From positions 1 to 34,173 of IMG/VR virus record IMGVR_UViG_3300019849_000017: a stretch of DNA of 34,173 nt. One strand, 5' to 3'. Shown in pieces: positions 7,924-16,490 of this stretch. Both the position numbers and the translations under genes were made by a program. Position 1 is the stretch's first letter, and each line of letters starts with the position of its first letter. The stretch is from a virus. The notes below the pieces were generated by a model, which was given only the letters and a program-made list of their open reading frames with translations, had not been told where the DNA came from and did not search any database.

Positions 7924-8636
7924 TGCCTTACTAAATCCGCCGTTCTAAAAGGTGATTCCTCTCCACTAGTGATGTTACCATCTCCATCCAGATCGAGTCT
8001 AAAAAAAGCTCTGTGCTTATGTGTTAAGCCTTCACTCATGTAGTCGTTGGCCTTCTGCTCGAAAATGTCGCCCACGACATTAGAGTTATCTCTAAAAATT
8101 AGACTTAAGACCATGCTTAGGGCCCATTGACGAACTTCTTCGATATCGACAAAAGCGTCCTTTGTGAGCTTTACGTTGTTTCTGTCTGTCACACCACGCT
8201 CATTGAAATCCTCAACAATCATGGTTTGAACCTGCCGATGCTTGTATTTAAAAGACGTTCGGCCATCTGGAAGCCATTTAATAATGTCTTCTTCTTTTAC
8301 CAGAAGATCATAATCATCTGAGAACAGCTTATCGTCAGCTTCAGTCAAGACTTGCATCTGCTTTGTAAAGGTGACTGGTGCACCGTCCGTGGTAACACGC
8401 ACAGTGACATCAACAGTGCGACTCGCCCCTGAGTATTGCCAGTCTAGAAACCAATTCCGTGATAAATTAGAGCCAGTCCCGGTAACATCTACAAACGACT
8501 CTGTAGCCTCTGGCTGGATCTCAACCAATGTAATTGCTGCCTCATCCTTACTGATAAAAGTAGATGTAGCATCAAGTCTGGTACCATCCTCAATCTGCAC
8601 TACTCGATCTAGTCGAATCTTTGGAAAAATAGCCAT
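7920..8636 (-). CDS. Neck/head-tail structural protein with a C-terminal EF-hand loop
   Basis: This is 238 aa from the ATG at 8636, which overlaps the stop of the preceding gene (TAATG). An upstream start at 8714 would overlap that gene heavily. Residues 1-110 are beta-rich. The middle is charged and helical (EEVRQWALSMVLSLIF). Near the C-terminus the stretch DLDGDGNITSGE is a complete 12-residue EF-hand or dockerin-type calcium loop, with Asp at 1, 3 and 5, Gly at 6, Ile at 8 and Glu at 12. Gene order (after fibre-like proteins, before the terminator) suggests a neck or connector component. Calcium binding is inferred from the motif alone. Confidence 0.7.
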   Translation of the reverse strand: MAIFPKIRLDRVVQIEDGTRLDATSTFISKDEAAITLVEIQPEATESFVDVTGTGSNLSRNWFLDWQYSGASRTVDVTVRVTTDGAPVTFTKQMQVLTEADDKLFSDDYDLLVKEEDIIKWLPDGRTSFKYKHRQVQTMIVEDFNERGVTDRNNVKLTKDAFVDIEEVRQWALSMVLSLIFRDNSNVVGDIFEQKANDYMSEGLTHKHRAFFRLDLDGDGNITSGEESPFRTADLVRQ

Positions 8637-8845
8637 TAGCAACCCCCATTCATTGGCCAAAACCAATGACCCATCAAAATACCAGCTATCAATGGTAACG
8701 CTGGTGAATACCAAGAAAACTGAGTCAGTATCATGCTTAAAGTAGATACTCTTGGATCTTTCTGCCTTTTAACAAATAAGTATATATCCCAAATTATCCA
8801 TAAAAGAGCTGTTCCGATCATGATATATGTACTTAAAGTCATCAT
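8636..8845 (-). CDS. Small two-span membrane protein in the structural operon
   Basis: This 69-aa protein has two hydrophobic segments, residues 5-25 (STYIMIGTALLWIIWDIYLF) and about 45-64 (SPALPLIAGILMGHWFW). A positively charged loop lies between them (VKRQKDPR). The stop is shared with the next start. A membrane protein among virion genes is odd. It could be a second holin-like protein or a superinfection-exclusion protein. No lysis gene is adjacent, so I leave the function open. Confidence 0.75.
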   Translation of the reverse strand: MMTLSTYIMIGTALLWIIWDIYLFVKRQKDPRVSTLSMILTQFSWYSPALPLIAGILMGHWFWPMNGGC

Positions 8846-8846
8846 G

Positions 8847-9461
8847 CTATAGCCACCCGTAATTGCCAGTCATTTGGTATGCTAAAAGCTGCATAATAGT
8901 AAGGCCACCAAACGCTGAAATAGGAGCATTCAAAACTGCCAACCTAGTTGGATCAGATTCATTCCTAAGAGCATCTTCAAACTCTAAGGACCCTCGATCT
9001 TCGTACCTAATTATAGCGTCGTTGTACCAACTGTAAATCATATCGATAATATCTTGGCCACTAGGAATCCCATTATCCGGGTCTGTTGGCAATGCTTCTG
9101 CGTTTTCTCTTAAGTCTGTCAAACGGCCAATTCTAACGTCTCTGTTAAGCTCACCTATTTCTTTTGGATTGTATGGTTTTGATATATCACCCATCAATAT
9201 AGGCGTTGATCCATCAACATCGTAAAAAGTAATTGTTCTTGATGGCGTGATAATCTTTCTGTTTCCAGCGTCCATAACATACTGCCATTCAATCTTAACG
9301 CGCCTCTGGTCCGCTGACTCACTACCTGCAACTGAATAATAACGGATAGTCTTGGCACCCCTAGACCAATCCCAAGAACGCGGATAGATATTCCACCATC
9401 TTAAAGATTTAACATCTGTCTTTTTTAGCTCTGTAAGATCAAACTCATCAAGTAGGTTCAT
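8847..9461 (-). CDS. Structural-region protein, unknown function
   Basis: This is 204 aa from the ATG at 9461, which overlaps the stop of the fibre-like gene as ATGA and has GAGGAG five bases upstream. The GTG at 9467 abuts the ribosome site and is less likely. The protein is Trp-, Tyr- and Asp-rich (SLRWWNIYPRSWDWSRGAK). It has strands in the first half (TIRYYSVAGSES, RTITFYDVDG) and helices in the second (DIIDMIYSWYNDAI, TIMQLLAYQM). It lies among decoration and neck genes, so a virion role is likely, but I do not recognise the family. Confidence 0.8.
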   Translation of the reverse strand: MNLLDEFDLTELKKTDVKSLRWWNIYPRSWDWSRGAKTIRYYSVAGSESADQRRVKIEWQYVMDAGNRKIITPSRTITFYDVDGSTPILMGDISKPYNPKEIGELNRDVRIGRLTDLRENAEALPTDPDNGIPSGQDIIDMIYSWYNDAIIRYEDRGSLEFEDALRNESDPTRLAVLNAPISAFGGLTIMQLLAYQMTGNYGWL

Positions 9462-10993
9462 CCCCACTCCTCTATTGTTAATGCTGCTCTATAAATAGTT
9501 GCCAAGTCACCATTAGCGGCACCTGACCAGTCTAAATCAATCGTGTGAGCACCGGCTGTAAAGTTAACAATCTCAAATCCCGAAGCTAGATGCCTTTGGT
9601 TAGTACTGGTGTTTGCTGTTCCGCCACCAACTAATCCAAGAACAATACCGGCACCACCAGTGTCCTTAGGCTCTTGTTGATGCTCCATAATCACTGTTGT
9701 GTTATCAACTTCAACCTGAGCTACAAAATCATTTCCGCCGTCGTTCAAAGACCATGTATAGGACCACCCTACTTTGTAGTTTCCAGCTGTAGGAATGTTA
9801 ACTGATATGCTTGTAAATTCAGCTAGTGTATTTGTGTTGTTAATAAGACCTGTTGTCTCACTAGAGAAGTCTTTGAAGTCTTCACCGGATTCAATAGCTG
9901 TAATTCGCCCCCTAGAATCTACTGTTACATTAGCTTCTTCATAGAACCCAGGCGTAACACCAGTCAGACTAAGACCTAAATCAATCTCATTATTAGGTCC
10001 GTCATTGGTTACAGTCACATCGCCGAACGAATCTGTATTGATGTTTTTAAACTCTAAATCTAGGCCTGTCTTTTGTATAAAAACACCAACACCACCAACA
10101 CCCTGGTTGCTAGCAGTATTCGCCTCACCTGAAGCACCAGCTCCATTAGCTGCTGCTGTAATACGACCTCTAGAGTCAACTGTAATATCTGCAGATACAT
10201 AATTGCCTGGAGTAACACCAGTAGTAGTCAAACCAAGATCAATCTCATTGTTAGCAGCATCATCTGTAACACTAATATCTGCATTTGCATCGTTATTGAT
10301 ATTTTTAAACTGAAGATCAACACCAACTTTATTATCAAATACCCCTACGCCCCCAACTCCAACATTAGAACCAGTATTGGCTTGACCCGCTGCCGGCAAC
10401 GATTGAGCGACCCAGCTAGATCCTGTAAACGTAAGCACTTGGTTCGCTGTGGCTCCACCAGTACTCACATCCAACAAGTCATCAAGAACAGCGTCAGAAC
10501 ATGATGCGTTTCTAATTCTAAACCAAGCTGCCACTCGTGCGTCTGTTACATTACCACCTGTTACAGTATTCGTTCTAAAGCCAATACAGTCACCGGCTAC
10601 ATAAGATCTTGGTGTTACTGTTTCAAAACCTTTTAGAGACGTAAAAGCATTAGTAGTGAAGTCAAGAGCATCATTTTTCATCAAGTCCATTGTTACTGAA
10701 CCAGTTCCTAGCTCAGCATCAAAAGAAACTGCAAATAGCTCACAATCTACCGGCAAAACGATATTAATGTTTCCAGTAGCTCCGTTACCAAAAGACCATT
10801 GCCTATTGTTATTAGAAAGATTTCCGTTCTCTTCTGCCCATACAGAAAATACCGTAAACCCTTCAGCTGCGTTATTGACCGTGACGTCTACCGCTAGCCT
10901 GTTGACGCCATTAACATCTATGACTTCTACTGCATCACCAGAAGGATCCTGTATCGTAATACAACTAACTCCATCTCCTGTAATACCGCTCAT
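9458..10993 (-). CDS. Fibre/decoration-like virion protein with two tandem repeats
   Basis: This is a 511-aa beta-rich protein. The N-terminus (VSCITIQDPSGDAVEVIDVN) resembles a segment of the 153-aa protein encoded just upstream. Residues about 10-165 look like a beta sandwich. Two tandem repeats of about 80 residues follow (roughly 205-285 and 293-371). Each contains VGGVGVF, a DLQFKNIN or DLEFKNIN strand, NNEIDLGL, TGVTPG and VDSRGRITA. This repeat pattern is common in phage fibre shafts. The C-terminal 130 residues form another sandwich (GNYKVGWSYTWSLNDGG). It probably projects from the capsid or neck. Its position between capsid and tail genes is unusual for a tail fibre. Confidence 0.8.
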   Translation of the reverse strand: MSGITGDGVSCITIQDPSGDAVEVIDVNGVNRLAVDVTVNNAAEGFTVFSVWAEENGNLSNNNRQWSFGNGATGNINIVLPVDCELFAVSFDAELGTGSVTMDLMKNDALDFTTNAFTSLKGFETVTPRSYVAGDCIGFRTNTVTGGNVTDARVAAWFRIRNASCSDAVLDDLLDVSTGGATANQVLTFTGSSWVAQSLPAAGQANTGSNVGVGGVGVFDNKVGVDLQFKNINNDANADISVTDDAANNEIDLGLTTTGVTPGNYVSADITVDSRGRITAAANGAGASGEANTASNQGVGGVGVFIQKTGLDLEFKNINTDSFGDVTVTNDGPNNEIDLGLSLTGVTPGFYEEANVTVDSRGRITAIESGEDFKDFSSETTGLINNTNTLAEFTSISVNIPTAGNYKVGWSYTWSLNDGGNDFVAQVEVDNTTVIMEHQQEPKDTGGAGIVLGLVGGGTANTSTNQRHLASGFEIVNFTAGAHTIDLDWSGAANGDLATIYRAALTIEEWG

Positions 10994-10996
10994 ACA

Positions 10997-11191
10997 CTAG
11001 TCCTTTTTAATGACATCTCTACGTCCCTTTGACTTAGATTCAATCATCTTTCCTACATCTTGCTTTAACCAAAGCATTATGCGGGCAAATAACTCAACTT
11101 CTCCACCTTTTATCTCAAAGGTGCCACTCTCTAAAATTCTGACAAGGCCCGCGTGAAGAGCCTTGTCATCAAAATCTACCTTATTAAGCAA
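10997..11191 (-). CDS. Small helical protein, unknown function
   Basis: This 64-aa basic protein is probably all-helical (ALHAGLVRILESG, VELFARIMLWLKQDVGKM) with a lysine/arginine-rich tail (KSKGRRDVIKKD). It starts 8 bases inside the end of the preceding gene and ends 4 bases before the next start. Its place between two virion genes suggests a structural or assembly role. There is no recognisable motif. Confidence 0.7.
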   Translation of the reverse strand: MLNKVDFDDKALHAGLVRILESGTFEIKGGEVELFARIMLWLKQDVGKMIESKSKGRRDVIKKD

Positions 11192-11645
11192 ATTCCATTA
11201 CCCTTACATCTTGTGATCCAGAAGCAGCGATCATCCAAAGATCAGCATTCTCTCCAAGGTCGTACTGCAAACTAGACTTCTTAGGAATGCAAAGACCGTT
11301 AGCTGCAGTAACTGTGTTATCTTGACCAAGATAAACAGTGTCCGTTCCATTATTCTGAATGATTAAAGAACATCTTCCAGAAAGTGGTGTAGCAACAATC
11401 TCTGCTGCTGTAGTTGTTACGGTCTCTGCAGTGTTCTGCAAAGTCTCTTGTTTTGCCATTGCACTTGTAACAACGTTAATAGATCCGTCTGCATTTACTG
11501 CAAGAACGTCACCTGCGCTATCTTGCACCTTAATACAAGCTGCACCGTTTGCATCAATCCCTAAAGTGTTAGTACCATCGCTAATAGCAATATTAGACGT
11601 GCTGGCATCTAAACATACATCGTAAATTCCTAATCCTGCTGACAT
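11184..11645 (-). CDS. Putative head decoration / virion surface protein
   Basis: This 153-aa beta-rich protein carries two repeated short strands early on (NIAISDGTNTLGIDANGAA and IKVQDSAGDVLAVNADGS). A compact beta domain follows, with PLSGRCSLIIQNNGTDTVYL and TVTAANGLCIPKKSSLQYDL, a pattern I know from small virion proteins that coat heads or tails. It lies a few genes after the capsid gene. The early segment is related to the N-terminus of the 511-aa protein downstream. The virion location is inferred. Confidence 0.75.
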   Translation of the reverse strand: MSAGLGIYDVCLDASTSNIAISDGTNTLGIDANGAACIKVQDSAGDVLAVNADGSINVVTSAMAKQETLQNTAETVTTTAAEIVATPLSGRCSLIIQNNGTDTVYLGQDNTVTAANGLCIPKKSSLQYDLGENADLWMIAASGSQDVRVMEFA

Positions 11646-11660
11646 AATTTTATCCCCCTC

Positions 11661-12092
11661 TTATTCCCAGGTCACTACTTCAACAATTTCTCCAACTGAA
11701 GGTGACTGGAAGTATAATGTTAAATTCGCAAAGTTGCGGTCGTCATTATAAGATGACTTCCCTGGTATCTCTAAAAACACAGTACCACTTTCACCACTAA
11801 CATGCGTTAGCTTGAGACTACCATTTCCTCTGGTCTTTATCATATAACCACAAATCTGCGTTGGTAAAACTAGACTCTGCTCCACATCTGCAGCTGCAAT
11901 TGTAACGTTGAATATTCGTTGAGTCTTATTGTTAGTAGGTGTTCCGCCTAAAGCAGCTAAAATTTGCTCTAGAACTTCAAGACTGCAATCGTCACTAACT
12001 CGTACAGTTACTTTTCCGTTACAATCTACAGCAAATTTTAAATTCTCTAGGTCTATGGTTGACCTACAAGGGTCGAGATCAGTCGATGCCAC
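11661..12092 (-). CDS. Virion-region beta-rich protein, unknown function
   Basis: This 143-aa protein has a short N-terminal segment (LKFAVDCNGKVTVRVSDD), a helix (LEVLEQILAALGG) and a C-terminal beta sandwich (QRIFNVTIAAADVEQ, GSLKLTHVSGESGTVFLEI, LTLYFQSPSVGEIVEVVTW). It overlaps its upstream neighbour by 14 bases. Neighbours and composition suggest a decoration or head-surface protein that may pair with the 153-aa protein encoded next. Confidence 0.75.
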   Translation of the reverse strand: MASTDLDPCRSTIDLENLKFAVDCNGKVTVRVSDDCSLEVLEQILAALGGTPTNNKTQRIFNVTIAAADVEQSLVLPTQICGYMIKTRGNGSLKLTHVSGESGTVFLEIPGKSSYNDDRNFANLTLYFQSPSVGEIVEVVTWE

Positions 12093-12294
12093 TTAACTCC
12101 CCTTCGGCTTTTACGTTAAACCAAGCGTACCAAAGTTTCTCGGAAGCAACGTATTGTATGTCTTGGTAAACAACGAAACCTCTGTGTTTTACGTTGTTAG
12201 CCAACATAAGCTGACGCAGCCTCCGAGGAGACCGCGCCCGCAAAAAGTTTGGAATAGTGTCCAGCGATACTGCCGGACGCTGTAACATTGCCAT
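12079..12294 (-). CDS. Small basic protein after the capsid gene
   Basis: This 71-aa protein has a basic N-terminal half (FLRARSPRRLRQLMLANNV) and a beta hairpin at the end (GFVVYQDIQYVASEKLWYAWF). It begins six bases after the capsid stop, with no convincing ribosome site, so translation may depend on coupling to the capsid gene. Small proteins here can be head-completion proteins. I cannot confirm this. Confidence 0.7.
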   Translation of the reverse strand: MAMLQRPAVSLDTIPNFLRARSPRRLRQLMLANNVKHRGFVVYQDIQYVASEKLWYAWFNVKAEGELSGID

Positions 12295-12300
12295 CTAGGA

Positions 12301-13173
12301 TTAGTTGTTATCCTTAACAATGTGAGCAGCTTGAGTCGTGATAGCAGTTGTACCATCAGCTAAGAAAGCTCCTGGAACACCAACTTGCATAGACTTAACA
12401 CCATACTTTTGAGTTAGAACCTGTTGCTTGGCACCCGCACCAAAAGATGGAGCGTTTACTTCGTCAAACTGTGGTTGACGTTGGAAACCAACAGCAAAAC
12501 CGTTCATTTCGTACATAAAGTACTGTTGAGCAGCTAGCTCAGTATTTACAACAACGTTAACACCATAAAGACGACCAAGAACACCTTCAGGAACTACTGC
12601 AGTACCGTACTGGTCAGCAGAAACAAAAGGATCGATCTTCAAAAGAAGCTCTTCTTGCTCTGGAGCAACTTGAAGGAACAGCATTCCAGCATCAGCTTTG
12701 TTCTTTACTAGAACACGACGCATTTCAAGAACGATGTCCTGAGTGATGTTACCAGCAGTAGTAGTAGTGATCGCATCAGCTTCCATCGCAGCAATAATAT
12801 CTGCATCTAAAGAACGTCCATGCTCCTTAGCAGCTTGCTCGATGTACTCACGCTGAACATCTAGTGTAGATTCGATCTCATCGTCAGAATCAATCAACCA
12901 CTGGATGTGTGCACGCTGATCAAGGTTCATAGTGTCCTTAGCAAACGCTGGGTTTTGGTTAGTACCTGCAGTAGCAGATGCACGCTTCTCAACTGTAAAG
13001 AGAGAAGAGTATTTAGGGAAAGAGATGCTTGCAGCACCTTTAACCGCTCTGTTTGATACATCACGAACAGTACCCATGTACTTTGATTCTTGAATCAAGG
13101 CACGCTGAGCGATTTCCGCGATGACTTCCTGTTTTGTAGCTTGTAATTCAGTATTACCTACTTCGTTAGCCAT
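12301..13173 (-). CDS. Major capsid protein (HK97-fold type)
   Basis: This 290-aa protein forms the head shell. Features typical of HK97-fold capsids are the N-terminal helix (LQATKQEVIAEIAQRALI), an E-loop-like stretch (GAASISFPKYSSLFTVEKR), the spine-helix region with ALIQESKYMG and RSLDADIIAAME, and the central substrate-like VAPEQEELLLKIDPF. The segment LGRLYGVNVVVNTEL is widespread in capsids. It follows the coiled-coil scaffold gene and has a strong ribosome site (AAAGGA). At 290 aa it lies at the small end for this fold, consistent with a separate scaffold gene rather than a fused delta domain. Confidence 0.9.
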   Translation of the reverse strand: MANEVGNTELQATKQEVIAEIAQRALIQESKYMGTVRDVSNRAVKGAASISFPKYSSLFTVEKRASATAGTNQNPAFAKDTMNLDQRAHIQWLIDSDDEIESTLDVQREYIEQAAKEHGRSLDADIIAAMEADAITTTTAGNITQDIVLEMRRVLVKNKADAGMLFLQVAPEQEELLLKIDPFVSADQYGTAVVPEGVLGRLYGVNVVVNTELAAQQYFMYEMNGFAVGFQRQPQFDEVNAPSFGAGAKQQVLTQKYGVKSMQVGVPGAFLADGTTAITTQAAHIVKDNN

Positions 13174-13190
13174 GTTTGAATCCTTTCAAA

Positions 13191-13805
13191 TTAGCGGCTT
13201 TCAGCTGACGCCCATGTCGCCATAAGCTCATCAATTGAAGCCTTTTTTAAGTTCTTTTTCGGGGCAGTGGTTTGGCCTGTGGCAATGTTATGACTAGCAA
13301 TCTTTGGAGCTTCTTTGCTGAATAGCACTGGTGCGCTTCTCTTAGCTCCTTCAACGAGGTCTCTTACCTGATCTCTATCAGGCTCAAAGTTGTCGCTAAA
13401 TTGCAACTCGCCAATCTTGTCCTCTAAGAATTTCTGCACAACATCTGGTGAATTGCATCCTGCCTTAACAGCCTCATCGACAATCGCATTCATAGCCCGA
13501 CTCCGTGCCACAGTCCCTACAGTCTCTTTAAGCTTTGCTTTAGACTCGTGGACCTCTTTTCTAAGTGACTCAATTAACTTGTCTTTATTACCCTCAGCCT
13601 CGTACTTCTCATTCTGCAGCTGCTTTAATTGCTCTTGCACTTCCGCAAACTGCGATTCCGTATTCTTCAGTTTCCCAAGAACACGTTTATAAGTATCGTA
13701 CTGCACTGTATTGTCGCTAGCATTACTAACGTTATTAGACTCCTGCTGAACAGCATCGCTTGTCTCGGCTGGCGCGACATTATCGCCTTTGATTTCTTCT
13801 GACAT
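13191..13805 (-). CDS. Capsid scaffolding protein
   Basis: This 204-aa, highly charged protein lies directly upstream of the capsid gene. The first 35 residues are disordered and Asn/Ser-rich. Residues about 40-95 form a long coiled coil (LGKLKNTESQFAEVQEQL). A helical domain follows (NAIVDEAVKAGC). The C-terminus is basic with helix-turn-helix-like pairs (KKNLKKASIDELMATWAS), as in scaffold tails that touch the capsid inner surface. Scaffolds guide prohead assembly and are then expelled or cleaved. I see no protease gene, so expulsion is more likely. Confidence 0.85.
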   Translation of the reverse strand: MSEEIKGDNVAPAETSDAVQQESNNVSNASDNTVQYDTYKRVLGKLKNTESQFAEVQEQLKQLQNEKYEAEGNKDKLIESLRKEVHESKAKLKETVGTVARSRAMNAIVDEAVKAGCNSPDVVQKFLEDKIGELQFSDNFEPDRDQVRDLVEGAKRSAPVLFSKEAPKIASHNIATGQTTAPKKNLKKASIDELMATWASAESR

Positions 13806-13827
13806 TCTACCCCCTGTAATTTATTTT

Positions 13828-14367
13828 TCAAGACCCAAAATTGATCTTGATCGCCCTGCGGACGAATTTCTTTACAATATTGTTAATCCTTTTAGTAACT
13901 CTTGACTCTGATTCAATACCTTTGGCCGTGTAAAGGAAAAAACCACGACGACGTAGATCTCTGTCAACCTCACGATTAGACTTACGGTTATCTTCATCGC
14001 GTGCACCAACTGTAGGCCGCCTGAGTGTGTTATCGACAAATATACTTATCACTGTGCGACCTAATTCAAACACAATGTTATCTATGAGTTGTCCAGAAAA
14101 CGTGAGATTCGAACGGTTTACACTGAATGTTGGATGTGTTGGGTTTTTAGAAGATAAAGATTCTCTAATTGCTTTCGTTGACTCTTTTAATGGCGGAAAA
14201 GACCTAGAATCATTAAGTGGTCTAGCTCGCCTAGCCTCACCTTGAATCCTACCGACGACAAACTCACCTATCTCGGTACGCATTTGCTTACTTTCAGTAA
14301 CTTTCTCAAAAGTATCTTTGATACGACGCTCAACTGCTGGAATACCCTTGATGTTAACCTTCGCCAT
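13828..14367 (-). CDS. gp10-like / virion morphogenesis protein, copy A
   Basis: This is a 179-aa basic protein with an N-terminal helix (PAVERRIKDTFEKV). A central LTFSGQLIDNIVFEL strand-helix element is followed by a hydrophobic strand pair (RTVISIFVDN) and then RRRGFFLY. That order of LT-SG-L, strand pair, then RR-FF is shared with the neighbouring upstream gene product. It resembles HK97 gp10 / phage virion morphogenesis (tail completion) proteins. It overlaps the upstream gene by 14 bases. Its position before the scaffold, rather than after the capsid, is unusual. Confidence 0.65.
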   Translation of the reverse strand: MAKVNIKGIPAVERRIKDTFEKVTESKQMRTEIGEFVVGRIQGEARRARPLNDSRSFPPLKESTKAIRESLSSKNPTHPTFSVNRSNLTFSGQLIDNIVFELGRTVISIFVDNTLRRPTVGARDEDNRKSNREVDRDLRRRGFFLYTAKGIESESRVTKRINNIVKKFVRRAIKINFGS

Positions 14368-14938
14368 CTTCTTCAGAATCCCCCGTGATTAAATCAAGTA
14401 ATCCTGCAACCCTTCGCTCAAACGCCTGACGCCCTTCGGTGTTACGAGTTCTAACCGCGTCTCGTATCTCCGAACCAAACTCTTTCTTGATCTCTTGAAG
14501 CTCTGTTTTGGATACACCAAAGAACGGACGACGAGGAACTGTGTCCCCAACTGAATGATTAAAAGCCTTGGCGTTTTCCTCAGCATCGTTCCAACCAATT
14601 GTGATCTTGTTCCCGTCGATTTGTATGACATCCATCAACCCCAACATGTCACCTGTTAACGTCATATTAACATTACCACGACTTTTGCCGAACGCTTTGA
14701 AATCTAGACTGTCAGAGTACTCTTTACTATATGGTGGTTTAAGCTTAACGGGCGTACCTCTGCCACTACCACCAAACGACATACCGTTACCTGCAGAAGA
14801 ACGTTCACGAATCCTTTCTATAATCGCTCCACCAATCGCTTCTTTAAGAGAGTCCATTCCTCGAAAGTCGATGCCGAACTCATCCTTCAAATTGATCGTC
14901 TGCTTCACCCTCGATTTCTTGAACGTCGGTGCTGACAT
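14354..14938 (-). CDS. Virion morphogenesis / tail completion protein, copy B
   Basis: This is 194 aa from the ATG at 14938, one base after the portal stop. A longer upstream reading would overlap the portal by over 100 bases. The core has MTLTGDMLGLMDVIQID, then ITIGWNDAEENAKA with an invariant-looking His (FNHSVGDTVPRRPFFG). This is the pattern of the phage virion morphogenesis family (P2 gpS / Mu gpG type), involved in head-tail joining. It is probably a distant paralogue of the next gene downstream, so the phage carries two related proteins in tandem. Confidence 0.75.
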   Translation of the reverse strand: MSAPTFKKSRVKQTINLKDEFGIDFRGMDSLKEAIGGAIIERIRERSSAGNGMSFGGSGRGTPVKLKPPYSKEYSDSLDFKAFGKSRGNVNMTLTGDMLGLMDVIQIDGNKITIGWNDAEENAKAFNHSVGDTVPRRPFFGVSKTELQEIKKEFGSEIRDAVRTRNTEGRQAFERRVAGLLDLITGDSEEDGEG

Positions 14939-14939
14939 C

Positions 14940-16487
14940 TTATACCTCTTGGTTAAGCTGTGGTGCAGGAGCTTGATTCGACATCTCTCCATAAAGCTGC
15001 TCATCTTCATCGATCTGTTGTGCCATCTCAATCGCTTTATCACGGTCAACATTGTTCATTTCCATCAGGACATCAATGCGTGACTTATAACCATTCTCAC
15101 GGGCCTCATTAAGACTTGTCATCTTCTCGGACTTCGTTTGAATAGCCTCAGGCTCAGCAAACTCAACGTCAACTTGCACATCTTCTGGTAACTCTGGTCC
15201 CTTGAACTGTGGCTCTAGCTCTCCCTCACCGACAACACCTTGGAACACATTAGACCAACGATACATAATTTTAAGCAACTGATTCTCGACACGTCTAAAG
15301 AGATCAAAGTCATCGCGTGTAGCTTCAAACTTAGTGATCATTGCAAGCAATCGATCCAGGCCACTGTTAAATTTCTGACTCTCTCCACTTGCTGATATCA
15401 ATGCTGGATCCTGACCATCACTTGTTAGATGAAGGTTCAAGATAGACTCTAAGAAGTTCTGAATGCCATCAAGATTTGCATTCGGAGTAATGAACTCAAA
15501 CCTTGGAGTAAGCTCTGGTCTCTTAGGATCAAGCTTAAGGTGTAGTACATGATTTGGACCAATCACCATATTCGATGGAATCTTCTCACTGGCAATAACC
15601 GCTTGACCATGGCCCTGAAGCTTAATGATGTTTGAAAAGTCACTTAGGATCATTCCAAAATCCAGATTGAAGTCGACCTCTTGAGATCCGCGCCTAACAA
15701 AGAATTGAAAGTCCTTATCAGTTGGAGCAACATCAATAAACGGCAACATTCCAATCGGATTAGGCACGACTTCACTTACAATCTTACCGTTTCCGTTCAT
15801 CGTAAAATGAACATCCTCTGTCCAAACAATGTATCGCTCAAGTAGTGCTTTGCGATCATCATCATCTGCAATTGTCTGGTTTCTTCGATCATTACCTTTG
15901 TAGCGAGATAGCTGTGTTGGCTCACCATTCCCACTTCGAACTGTCCCGTGCAAATCTTTATCCCACACGTTCAATATATAAGCGTGAGCTTTCTCGGGGT
16001 CCTTAGCACTTGGGACCACATCATAATGAATAGGGCTAATTGCTCTGATCTTATAACCACCTTGCATGTCAGGTACACACATCAGTGTACATTGGTCATG
16101 GAGGTTTAAAAGAATGTTTGATTTCTTAAGAGACTGGTTGATTGGAAGATTTTCGTATAAAGAGTCGAGCAACGCCACTTGGTCTTCAGATAACTCCTCA
16201 CCTGATCGTCTAGACCATATTCTTGTAGGCTCACGATTATAGACACTGGACTTTTCATTGATCATTCGCTTAGACAGGTTAATTGATAAGATCTTTCTCA
16301 TCTCTTGAACCGTCTTTTCTGAGAACTCTCTTCTCAACCGCTCAATAATGTATATGTCTTGCTGACCATTGTAGACATCGTGACGTTTTTGCTGGTCACG
16401 CTTTCTGTTGTGGTTGTCCTCACTTCTGATGTCGGCAAGGATAGCAATCCTGACACCTTTGTCTAATAAATCCAGTTCTTCTTCCAT
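14940..16487 (-). CDS. Portal protein
   Basis: This 515-aa protein should form the dodecameric ring at the packaging vertex. Position right after the large terminase, size, and the charged helical start fit. The body contains KILSINLSKRMINEKSSVY, a motif seen in portals, and strands around YKIRAISPIHYDVVPSAKDP. It also has GMLPFIDVAP and a long stem-like helical region (LDRLLAMITKFEATRDDFDL). The acidic C-terminal 80 residues (EDVQVDVEFAEPEAI, DRDKAIEMAQQIDEDEQ) are typical of portal tails. The stop is one base before the next start. Confidence 0.88.
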   Translation of the reverse strand: MEEELDLLDKGVRIAILADIRSEDNHNRKRDQQKRHDVYNGQQDIYIIERLRREFSEKTVQEMRKILSINLSKRMINEKSSVYNREPTRIWSRRSGEELSEDQVALLDSLYENLPINQSLKKSNILLNLHDQCTLMCVPDMQGGYKIRAISPIHYDVVPSAKDPEKAHAYILNVWDKDLHGTVRSGNGEPTQLSRYKGNDRRNQTIADDDDRKALLERYIVWTEDVHFTMNGNGKIVSEVVPNPIGMLPFIDVAPTDKDFQFFVRRGSQEVDFNLDFGMILSDFSNIIKLQGHGQAVIASEKIPSNMVIGPNHVLHLKLDPKRPELTPRFEFITPNANLDGIQNFLESILNLHLTSDGQDPALISASGESQKFNSGLDRLLAMITKFEATRDDFDLFRRVENQLLKIMYRWSNVFQGVVGEGELEPQFKGPELPEDVQVDVEFAEPEAIQTKSEKMTSLNEARENGYKSRIDVLMEMNNVDRDKAIEMAQQIDEDEQLYGEMSNQAPAPQLNQEV

Positions 16488-16490
16488 CGC

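Noticed and set aside
14389-15083. ORFs on both strands overlapping the portal end and morphogenesis gene B
   Set aside because: These are shadows without ribosome sites; the gene order and one-base spacing of portal and morphogenesis genes explain the region.
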